Positions 17,696-26,900 of a DNA stretch of 64,000 nt are shown here, piece by piece. The number at the start of each line of letters is the position of its first letter. Positions within the stretch are counted from its first letter, which is position 1. The notes under the pieces are model-generated. The model searched no databases and had not been told where the DNA came from. It saw only the letters and a program-made list of their open reading frames with translations. This DNA comes from an uncultured Bacteroidota bacterium (GTDB taxonomy: Bacteria > Bacteroidota > Bacteroidia > JABEUT01). The position numbers and the translations under genes are program-made. The stretch lies in the NCBI GenBank assembly GCA_903901055.1, contig CAIUPO010000072.1, positions 1 through 64,000 of the forward strand. The letters are read 5' to 3'.

Positions 17696-20605
17696 CTATT
17701 TGATAAGGCTTACGGCACCAATATAAGTGTGTTGCTTCTTTTTCGTGTCGGTAACAAGTATTTTATATACGTAAGTATCTTCCTGGGCAACAACCGAGCC
17801 GCCTTTCACTTTACCATCCCATCCGTTGTTGATGTCATTACTATGGAAAAGTTCCATGCCCCAACGGTCGAATATGTACATTTCAAAGGTTTTGATGTAT
17901 TGTCCCTTAGCCATGAATACATCATTCCTTGCATTTCCGTTTGGTGTGAATGCATCGGGAATATATAGGGTGAATACTGGATCAATAATAAGGCAATTCG
18001 TTGCAGTATCTGTGCAACCATGAATGTTCATGGCAATCATTTGTGCGCAATAAGAGCCGGTATCGCCATAGCTATGTGTAGGATTTTCCAATGTGCTCAC
18101 TGAATCTGCACCATCGCCAAAATTCCACCACCAGTAAGACAGGCCGTAATTATCGGTGGTATGGTCTGTAAACTGAACATTCGGATTCAGGATATCTGTT
18201 GGTTGTGGAGACAAAGTGAATTGGGCCTTAGGATGGCTGTATACTGTTATCAGGTTAAGTATTTTGAGTGTTGAACTGCAACCACTGTCTGAAACAACAG
18301 TTAATGTTACGGTATACTTGCCTGAATCAGGGTAGCAGTAAATAGGGTTACGAACATCAGCGGTATCACCATTACCGAATGTCCAATCCCACATACTTAC
18401 TTTGCCTTGTGTGAGTGTTGTTTTATCCCTGAATTGAATACATAGTGGCGAACATCCCTGCAATAAATCAGCAGAGAAGAGTGGTTTTGGCAGTGGGTTC
18501 ACTGGCACAGTTGCTGTGCTGGTGGCGATACTTCCGCAATTATCCACCACCTGTACTGTATATATTGTAGTACTGGTAGGCGATACCTTAATGCATGGCC
18601 CGGTAATATTTCCGGGTTGCCAAGTGTATTGGTTTCCGCCTGTTCCGCCTGTTGTTATAGCACATATTGTAACCGAACCTCCGTCGCAAATGGAGTGGTT
18701 GCCGGTAATGCTAACACCGATTGGAGCGCCCATTAAAACAGTTATTGTTGATGATTCGGTGCAGCCATTGGCATCGGTAACAACACAGGTATAGGTCGTT
18801 TTAACAACCGGCCTAACAACAATTGAATCTTTGGTGCCTCCCGTGTTCCAGGCATAAGTATATGGCTGTGATCCTCCTGACACACTCGCTGAGAGGGTTG
18901 CCGGATAACCGTTACAAATCATCTGAGGACCTGATAATGTAAGTCCCATAGCAGGAGGCTGAGTAACAGTTGCTGTGGCTTGGACGGAACATCCATTGGA
19001 ATCAGTTACGGTAACCGTATAAACTCCGGCAGATAGATTCTTCGCAGTATCGCCTGTTTGGGCATTACTCCATGAATAAATATATGGCGGAGTACCTCCG
19101 GCACCGGTTCCAATTGCGCTACCATCATTTTTTCCATTACAACTGGCACCAATAGTGGTGGTAGTTGCCGTAAGCACAGGTGGCTGCGTTATAGTAATCG
19201 TATCATTGGTATTGCAACCGTTATTATCTGCAACGTTTACAGTGTAACTACCTGCTGAAAGGTTGAAAATGGAGTCGGTAGTATTACCGCTTGGAGCCCA
19301 TAAGTAGGTATATGGTGGAACACCTCCCGAAGCATGAATAGCTGCAAATCCGGTACTTTGTCCGTTACATTTTATGTTGCCCTGATTTTTTGCAAGCAGA
19401 AGAGAAACCCCTGTTAATGTATCTGTTCCATACGAAGTATCGCAACCCGAAATAACCTCCACGGTATATATTCCAATGCTAAGGCCTGTTGCGGTTGCAT
19501 TCGTTTGTCCGCAAGGAGTCCAAAGGTAAGTATAAGGCGATGAGCCTCCATTAGCAACCACTGTTGCAGTACCGTTATTATTTCCGCATGTAGGATCAGT
19601 CTTGCTCATGGTTAGTGTTACACTGGAACCGGCACAAACTACGCAGGTGGTGTTTTGCCAGTACAATCCTGCAAGTGACCATGCATAGCAGTCGCCGCCG
19701 TTATTTGTATAAGGCGTGAAAACAGTAGTTGTCTGACCTGCTGTAACGTTGGTAGGAATGTCGTTAAAATTCCAGAAAATATTAGGGAATGTAGCCGTTG
19801 AACCATTAAAGGTATTCGTGTTTAAACCGCCGTTAACGTTTATTTGCTCATCTCCGAAAGCCCCAAAGGCATCCGCTACACCGCTGTTCGCACATACGTT
19901 TATACCGGAAAAAGTTTGTGAAGGGAGCAGATAATATTCTACAATATCCCCATCCCAAAGGCTAATGCTTCCTGAATAGGCACCGTTAGCAGTGTAAATT
20001 ATTATCAGGGTACAACCATCTACTTCATAGGCTGCATTTGCAAAACCATTCAGAGCAACTCCGTAATTACCATTGCCGCTTATTGCAGCGGTTACATCGG
20101 CCCTCCATGTTGCAGAACCCGTTTCACCCCAGCATTTAGGACCGGCCTGGCCAATAATAGTTCCGGGATAAGTATTTACAACCAATAAAGGGTTTGTAAC
20201 AGTTGCAGTTACTGTAGGAGGTGCAGATTCGGTATAGGAAGCTTCCCAATAAAGGTATGCTTTTTGAATAACTGCATTGCAGGGGGGGATATTCGCAATT
20301 GGCATGGTTGTAGGGAAACCTGTACCATTTGCATTAAAAGAATAAAGCGCGCTTCTTGTTTCTGTTAATATTGAAGACTGAGTATAGTTCAGTCCGCAAA
20401 CGTTTTGTATTACATAACTTTGCCCCAATGAGCTGTTTCCGTTCCCGATAATAGGGTGAGCCTGCATTGCGTGGGTTGCCCAGGCTGAAAGATGTGTCGA
20501 GTCGGGATAACGTTGTCCCTGGTGACAAGTAGTGCAGTGGGTTTGACCATAAAGGTTAAAACACATAAAGGCTGCAACTAAAAAGGAGAGTAATTTTTTT
20601 TCCAT
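17696..20605 (-). CDS. Secreted SprB-repeat/PKD adhesin with T9SS type-B C-terminus and N-terminal CxxCH
   Basis: A 969-residue surface protein. The signal peptide ends near residue 20 and is followed at once by CTTCH (residues 24-28), a c-type heme attachment pattern. Next comes an unrecognised beta-rich module of about 290 residues with NVCGLNYTQSS and NGFANAAYEVDGCTLIII. Then there are three SprB-type repeats (PYTYLW, AGSYTVNVxDxNGC), two Ig/PKD-like repeats, two PKD domains (WDWTFGNGDT, WWWNFGDGADS), and the gliding-motility/T9SS type-B sorting domain beginning YIPDAFTPNGNARNDVF. It is likely anchored to or released from the cell surface. It is the 3'-most of three paralogues. Confidence 0.88.
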   Translation of the reverse strand: MEKKLLSFLVAAFMCFNLYGQTHCTTCHQGQRYPDSTHLSAWATHAMQAHPIIGNGNSSLGQSYVIQNVCGLNYTQSSILTETRSALYSFNANGTGFPTTMPIANIPPCNAVIQKAYLYWEASYTESAPPTVTATVTNPLLVVNTYPGTIIGQAGPKCWGETGSATWRADVTAAISGNGNYGVALNGFANAAYEVDGCTLIIIYTANGAYSGSISLWDGDIVEYYLLPSQTFSGINVCANSGVADAFGAFGDEQINVNGGLNTNTFNGSTATFPNIFWNFNDIPTNVTAGQTTTVFTPYTNNGGDCYAWSLAGLYWQNTTCVVCAGSSVTLTMSKTDPTCGNNNGTATVVANGGSSPYTYLWTPCGQTNATATGLSIGIYTVEVISGCDTSYGTDTLTGVSLLLAKNQGNIKCNGQSTGFAAIHASGGVPPYTYLWAPSGNTTDSIFNLSAGSYTVNVADNNGCNTNDTITITQPPVLTATTTTIGASCNGKNDGSAIGTGAGGTPPYIYSWSNAQTGDTAKNLSAGVYTVTVTDSNGCSVQATATVTQPPAMGLTLSGPQMICNGYPATLSASVSGGSQPYTYAWNTGGTKDSIVVRPVVKTTYTCVVTDANGCTESSTITVLMGAPIGVSITGNHSICDGGSVTICAITTGGTGGNQYTWQPGNITGPCIKVSPTSTTIYTVQVVDNCGSIATSTATVPVNPLPKPLFSADLLQGCSPLCIQFRDKTTLTQGKVSMWDWTFGNGDTADVRNPIYCYPDSGKYTVTLTVVSDSGCSSTLKILNLITVYSHPKAQFTLSPQPTDILNPNVQFTDHTTDNYGLSYWWWNFGDGADSVSTLENPTHSYGDTGSYCAQMIAMNIHGCTDTATNCLIIDPVFTLYIPDAFTPNGNARNDVFMAKGQYIKTFEMYIFDRWGMELFHSNDINNGWDGKVKGGSVVAQEDTYVYKILVTDTKKKQHTYIGAVSLIK

Positions 20606-20808
20606 GTAAAATTTTTTATAGGCGTGTGTTATTAAAATTTACAATCAGAACGGGGATTAAAAGGACCGCAAAGTTTACGAGAATTATTAAGAAAACCAAA
20701 TTTTTTGTTAATTATTATATGTGTTTTTGTTAAAATTTTAACTCACGGTGTTAATGCAATGATTCTTAGGCTTTTTATTTTCCATTTATCCTATTAAAAA
20801 AAAAGAAA

Positions 20809-20839
20809 AAGCCCCGCCCAGAATATCGGGACAGGGCTT
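20809..20839 (-). terminator. Terminator of the second adhesin gene
   Basis: On the minus strand a stem AAGCCCTG/CGGGGCTT (one G-U pair) encloses a smaller CCC/GGG pairing and is followed by TTTTTC and more T. It lies 25 bp after the stop codon of the gene ending at 20864. Confidence 0.75.
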
Positions 20840-20863
20840 AATAAAACTTGTATTTCTAACAGG

Positions 20864-23776
20864 TTATTTCAGAATAGTAACATTCCCGATAAACGAGTGC
20901 TGTTTGTTCTTGGAATCTGTTACATAAATCTTATAAACGTAGGTATCTTCCTGCGAAATAGTTGAACCACCTTTTACAGTTCCATTCCAACCATTATTGA
21001 TGTCGTTTGAATGGAATAGTTGCATTCCCCACCTGTCGAAGATGTACAATTCATAGGTCTTGATGTATTGTCCTTTTGGCATGAATACTTCATTTTTTCC
21101 ATCACCGTTTGGCGAGAATGCATCCGGAATATATAAATTGAATACAGGATCGATTACAAGGCAATTCGTTGCTGTATCTGTACAACCGTGAATATCCATT
21201 ACAACCAATTTAGCACAGTAACTTCCAGTATCCTGGAACGTATGGGAAGGGTTCTCAAGGTTGCTTGTTGAATCAACTCCATCTCCGAAATTCCACCACC
21301 AGTAAGACAATCCGTATTGGCTTGTAGACATATCAGTGAACTGAATATTAGGCGATATAATTGTTGCAGGCTGAGGAGAAAGTGAGAATGATGCATTTGG
21401 ATGTTCAAACACCGTAATCAAATTCAAATCACTCAGGGTAGCGCTGCAACCACTGTCAGAAACAACCGTGAGGCTTACAGAATAAATACCACTGTTAGGA
21501 TAACAATAGGTTGGATTTTTAGCGTGGGAGGTGTCCCCGTTGCCGAAGGTCCAAACGTATGATTGTAATCCACCTGACATTACAGTTGTTTTGTTCCTGA
21601 ACTGTATACATAATGGTGAACAACCCTGATATAAATCTGCAGATAGTTTCACATTTGGTAATGGGTTAACCGCAACTGTTTTAGTTGTACCTATTTGCGA
21701 TCCGCAATTATCAAAAACAGTTACTGAATAAGTAGTGCTTACTGATGGTGAAACCACTATACATGGGCCGGTCAGGTTACCTGGCGTCCATAGGTAAGTA
21801 TATCCGCCGGTACCTCCGCCTGCTGTAGCACATATTGTAACTGTATTACCTGCACACGTTGATGTTGGGCCTTTAGTTGTTATGGTTAAAGGAGGTCCTA
21901 AAATAACGGTGAATTGGCCTACCGTTTGACATCCGTTAGCATCTGTAACATTTACCGTATAAGTTTGGCTGTTTGCAGGGATAACAACATCTGAATCTGC
22001 TGATGTTGGCGGTCCACCGTTCCATGAAAAAGTATAAGGAGCTGTTCCTCCACCTACAATTGCTTTCAATGTACCCGAACTATTGGCACAAATTGTTTGC
22101 GGGCCTGTTACATGCACTGTTAACTGGGCAGGCTGCGTTATAGTTGCGCTGGCAGTAAGTGAACAACCATTGGCATCTTTTAAAGTCAGAGTATATGTTC
22201 CGGCTGATAAATTAACTGCGGAATCGGTAGTTGATCCATTGGTCCATGAGTAGGTATAAGGGGCTACACCACCACCTGCTGTGGCTGTGGCTTTTCCGGC
22301 TGTACCGCCATTGCAAAGTTCATTTACTACCACAATTGGTGCTGTTAAAACAGGAGGCGAGGTAATTGTTATCGTATCGTGGTAGGTACAACCTACAAGA
22401 TCTGATATGGAAACAGTATAGCTACCTGCACTCAGATTAATTGCTGTTGAATCGGTACTTACATTCGGATTCCAGTTGTAGGTATACGGTTTTGTACCGC
22501 CTGATACCGAGAAATTAACTGTTCCGTTAGCTTGTCCGGCGCATAAAATATTGGTTTGTGATACAGTTACATTCAAACTTACCATTACTAATGTTACGCT
22601 GATAGTTTGAACATTACAAGCAGCATCATTAACGGTAATCTGATAGGTACCAGGAGCAAGCCCTGTGGCCGTTGATGTTGTACTAATGTTAGGAGCCCAT
22701 GTATAAGTATATGGAGCCGTACCACCCACTACATTTACAGTAATGCTTCCGTTGTTATTCCCGCATGATGGGTTCACATCTACCGAAGTAACCGTCATAG
22801 CATTGCAGGAAGTGCAGGTTGCATATTGCCAGTATAATCCTGCTGCAGTCCATAATACACAGTCGCTTGAATTACCAACATAAGAATTAAAAACAGCCGT
22901 TGTTTGACAAGCTGCAACACTGGTTGCAACAACATTTGTGTTCCAGAAATCGTTTGTAAAAGTGGCGGTGCTTCCGTTAAAGTCATCGGTATTGTTGCCT
23001 CCATTCACATTATTTTGGATATCCCCGAATAATCCGAAGGCACTTCCGTTTGAACTGGCAGTACATGCAGTAAATCCGGTTCCGGTGTAGTTTACCTGTG
23101 TGCCAATTCCAATGATGTTGCCATCCCATAGAGCCATACTACCGCTATATGTTGCAGCAGGATCAATATAGGTAATGATTAAGGTACATCCATCTACTTC
23201 ATAAGCAGCATTCGCAAATCCATTTAAGTTAATTTGGTAGTTTCCGTTTCCAGAAATTGCAGGTGTAACATCGCAACGATATCCGCAGGTTCCTTTTGCA
23301 CCCCAGCAAACGTCTCCGCCTTGCCCAATCATGGTAGAAGCAATGGTACTGGTAGCGGGTGTTGGATTCGTTATAGTAACTGTTGTAGCTGGAGGAGCGG
23401 GCTCAGTGTAAGAGCAACCATAATATAAAAACGCCGCCTGTACAATAAATCCGGGAGGAAGCCCGGCAATAGTAATAGTGGTTGGAAATCCTGTACCGGG
23501 CTGCCAGGTGGCGCGCGTTTGGGTATTCACTGAACCAACTACGTAGTTAAAACCGCAAAGGTTTTGCACCAGGTAACTCTGCCCGAATGTGGAATTTCCA
23601 TTCCCTGTGTGAGGGGCGGATGTGTTATGCGACAACGAAGTATTTGCCAAGGTATTAATTACCATGCCGTCATGTTTTCCTTCCTTGCAGGTTAGGCATT
23701 TAACAGGAGCGGAATTTTGGGCCGAGCCAAAATAAAATAATGGTAAAGCACTTAAAATTAGTAAAAATTTTCTCAT
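20864..23776 (-). CDS. Secreted SprB-repeat/PKD adhesin with T9SS type-B C-terminus (paralogue 2)
   Basis: A 970-residue protein with a signal peptide (MRKFLLILSALPLFYFGSA) and the same order as its downstream neighbour: the unrecognised N-terminal module (NLCGFNYVVGS, NGFANAAYEVDGCTLIITY), three SprB-type repeats, two Ig/PKD-like repeats, two PKD domains and the type-B sorting domain (YIPDAFSPNGDGKNEVF). The Cys pair after the signal peptide is CLTCK (residues 27-31), so the His of the heme motif is lost. The C-terminal 330 residues are nearly interchangeable with paralogue 1, pointing to recent duplication or gene conversion. Confidence 0.88.
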   Translation of the reverse strand: MRKFLLILSALPLFYFGSAQNSAPVKCLTCKEGKHDGMVINTLANTSLSHNTSAPHTGNGNSTFGQSYLVQNLCGFNYVVGSVNTQTRATWQPGTGFPTTITIAGLPPGFIVQAAFLYYGCSYTEPAPPATTVTITNPTPATSTIASTMIGQGGDVCWGAKGTCGYRCDVTPAISGNGNYQINLNGFANAAYEVDGCTLIITYIDPAATYSGSMALWDGNIIGIGTQVNYTGTGFTACTASSNGSAFGLFGDIQNNVNGGNNTDDFNGSTATFTNDFWNTNVVATSVAACQTTAVFNSYVGNSSDCVLWTAAGLYWQYATCTSCNAMTVTSVDVNPSCGNNNGSITVNVVGGTAPYTYTWAPNISTTSTATGLAPGTYQITVNDAACNVQTISVTLVMVSLNVTVSQTNILCAGQANGTVNFSVSGGTKPYTYNWNPNVSTDSTAINLSAGSYTVSISDLVGCTYHDTITITSPPVLTAPIVVVNELCNGGTAGKATATAGGGVAPYTYSWTNGSTTDSAVNLSAGTYTLTLKDANGCSLTASATITQPAQLTVHVTGPQTICANSSGTLKAIVGGGTAPYTFSWNGGPPTSADSDVVIPANSQTYTVNVTDANGCQTVGQFTVILGPPLTITTKGPTSTCAGNTVTICATAGGGTGGYTYLWTPGNLTGPCIVVSPSVSTTYSVTVFDNCGSQIGTTKTVAVNPLPNVKLSADLYQGCSPLCIQFRNKTTVMSGGLQSYVWTFGNGDTSHAKNPTYCYPNSGIYSVSLTVVSDSGCSATLSDLNLITVFEHPNASFSLSPQPATIISPNIQFTDMSTSQYGLSYWWWNFGDGVDSTSNLENPSHTFQDTGSYCAKLVVMDIHGCTDTATNCLVIDPVFNLYIPDAFSPNGDGKNEVFMPKGQYIKTYELYIFDRWGMQLFHSNDINNGWNGTVKGGSTISQEDTYVYKIYVTDSKNKQHSFIGNVTILK

Positions 23777-23897
23777 TTAAAGGCGTTTTAAAGTTTCAGT
23801 TTTGCGTTTTTTTAAGGAGTGCGAAGTTAAGAATTTTCCCAACATTCCCTATATTAACTGATAATTGACCCTATTATTGTATAAGTGCCATAAAATT

Positions 23898-23935
23898 TTG
23901 AAGGGGTTTTATCAATTGTGATAAAACCCCTTCAA
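23898..23935 (-). terminator. Strong terminator of the third adhesin gene
   Basis: A perfect 17-bp stem (left arm 23898-23914, right arm 23919-23935) with a 4-nt loop, flanked by A and T runs on both sides. It could work in both directions. It lies 17 bp after the stop at 23953. Confidence 0.85.
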
Positions 23936-23952
23936 AAAATTGGATTCGCCCT

Positions 23953-26900
23953 TTATTTTATGAGAGTTACCTTGCCTGTATAACTGTGCTTATTGTACAT
24001 AACGTCAGTAACATTTATCAGATATACGTAGGTATCTTCCTGGCAAATTGTACTTCCGCCCTTCACAGTTCCATTCCAACCGTTCATTAAATCGGTTGTA
24101 TGGAATAACTGCATTCCCCAGCGGTCGAAAATGTACATTTCATAGTCTTTTACGTATGTTCCTTTAGGTGTAAACACATCATTAATTCCATCATCATTCG
24201 GACTGAATGCATCGGGTATATAAAAAGTATATAAAGGTTGTACATCAATACAATTAGTGATTGTATCCACACAACCATGTATATTCATAACCTCCAGGCG
24301 GGCACAATAAATACCTGTATCAAGGTAAGTATGGGAAGGATTCCTGAGGTAACTTACCGAATCGGTATGGTCTCCAAATGTCCATTGCCAATCTGAAATT
24401 CCGTATTGGTCAGTGCTTTTGTCTGTAAACTGAACTTGCGGTGTAAGGATAGTTACCGGGTTTGGCGTATAAATAAAGTTTGCTACCGGATTAGAATAAA
24501 CATTTATCATGTTCAGAATCTTTAAAGTACTGCTGCATCCGCTATCCGAAACTACGGTGAGGGTTACAGTGTACGAACCCGGTTTTGTATAACAATGAAC
24601 AGGATTCCTTACGGAAATACTATCGCCATCACCAAAGTTCCACAACCACGCATGTACTCCGCCTGACGGAATAGTAGTCATATCGCGGAACTGTATACAT
24701 AATGGAGCACATCCATTGTATAAATCAGCAGCAAACTTAATATTAGGTAATGGGTTAACCGTTACAGTAACAAACGCTGTTATTGGGTTTGATCCGCATC
24801 CATCAGACAAGGTAACTGAATAAACTGTGGTTGAAGACGGTGCTACAGTAATTGAAGGGGTTGTATTTCCATTCGACCATACATAGGTATAATTACCGTC
24901 GCCTCCTGAGCCACTAGCAATTAAGGTAACAACACCACCCGGGCATATTGCAGAAGGCCCGGTTACAACAAGGCTTAAGGCAGGGTTTACACTCACAGTA
25001 ACTGTGGTTGTTGCAGTGCATCCGTTAGCATCGGTGACTGTAAGCGTATAGGTCGTTGTCACTAAAGGCTTGACTGATGCCGTTGTACCAGTAGAAGCTC
25101 CAGGTGTCCATGCATAAGTATATGGGGCTGTTCCGCCTGTTGCAGAACCATTTAAAGTGGCTGTTTGACCCGAACAAACGGAAGCTGTTCCGGTTGCGGT
25201 TGCTATTACTTTGGCAGGTTGGGCAACAATTGCTGTAGCCGTTGCTGTACATCCTCCGTTATCTTTAACAGTAACCGTATACGTTCCGGCTGAAAGCCCT
25301 GTAGCTGTTGCATTTGTTCCACCTGTTGGCGCCCAAGTATATGTATACGGGGCTGTTCCATTTGCCGCGGTAACAGTGGCTGTTCCATCTGAACTACCGA
25401 AACAAGTTGCATTTACAATTGCACCCATGTTAGCCGTAACAAAAGCAGAAGCCGTTACAGTGGCAGTGGCTGTTCCGGTACAACCATTATTATCGGTAAC
25501 AGTTATAGTATACGTTCCTGCACTTAATCCTGTGGCAGTTGCATTAGTTTGTATAGATGGACTCCACGCATAAGTATATGGGCCTGTACCACCGGCAGGA
25601 GTAGCGGTTGCCGTTCCTGTATTTGCACATGCTGTGGGAGTAGTACTAGTAGTCACCGTTAATGCAACAGGCTGTGTTATTGTTCCGGAGGCCGTTGCTG
25701 TACATCCATTATTATCCGTTACAGTTATAGTATATGTACCAATACTAAGATTATTGGCAATAGCATTATTTCCACCCGAAGGTGTCCAAGCATAAGTGTA
25801 AGTTGGCGTTCCGCCTGCAGCAGTCACTGCAAGGCTTCCATTATTGCCGCCATTACAACTCACATTGTTAGTTGCCGATATAGCAGCCGTTAATAACGTA
25901 GGTTGCGTTATAGTAACAATTGCCGAGGTTGTACACCCATTATTATCTGTCACGTTCACTGTATATGAGCCGGCTGTTAATCCTGTTCCTGTTGCACCAG
26001 CGCCACCATTAGGCACCCATGCATACGTATAGACTGGAGTACCGCCAGTTACTGTTACTGTTGCACTTCCCGTATTCGCTCCATTACACAATACATTTGT
26101 AGGTGCACCCATAGTTGCCACCAGTTGCGGAGGCTGGGTAATAGTTGCAGAAGCAATTGCCACGCAACCATTTGCATCGGTAACGGTTACGTTGTAAACA
26201 CCGGCAGTTAATCCGGTAGCATTGGCAAGTGTTTGTCCGCTTGGAGCCCACAAATAAGTATATGGTGCAGTTCCTCCCACTACGTTCACAGTAGCACTTC
26301 CGGTAGCGCCGCCAAAACAGCTTACATTGGTAACTAATCCCATGGTAGCCGTTTCCCCACCCAGATTATTTACAATTGCTGTAGCGGTTTGTGTACATCC
26401 GTTATTATCGGTAACAGTTACTGTATAGGTAGTAGCACTAAGACCTGTTGCAGTTGCATTTGTCTGGCCTCCTATTGTCCATAAATACGTATAAGGACCT
26501 GTACCGCCTGCAGGGGTTGCTGTTGCCGAACCATTGCTAGAGTTACAGTTTGCGGGAACAGTTGTTGTTGCAATAGTTATTGCCGTTGGCTGAGTAATAG
26601 TTACAGTTGCAGTTTGCGTACAGCCATTATTATCGGTAACATTCACAGTGTATGTTCCTGCACTAAGGCCTGTACCTGTGGCGTTTGTTCCGCCACTTGG
26701 AACCCAAGCGTAAGTATATGCCGGAGTACCGCCTGTTACAGTTACTGTGGCGCTTCCTGTTCCACCATTACATAAAGGGTTTGTTGGAGCTCCCATTGTT
26801 GCAACCAAAGCCGTAGGTTGTGTAATAACAACAGTTGCAGTTCCGGTACAACCATTATTATCTGTTACGGTGCATGTGTATGAACCTGCAGTAAGTCCTG

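Noticed and set aside
25211-25573. Plus-strand open frame (120 codons) within the giant adhesin.
   Set aside because: A mirror of the SprB repeats; similar frames recur at each repeat period on the wrong strand.
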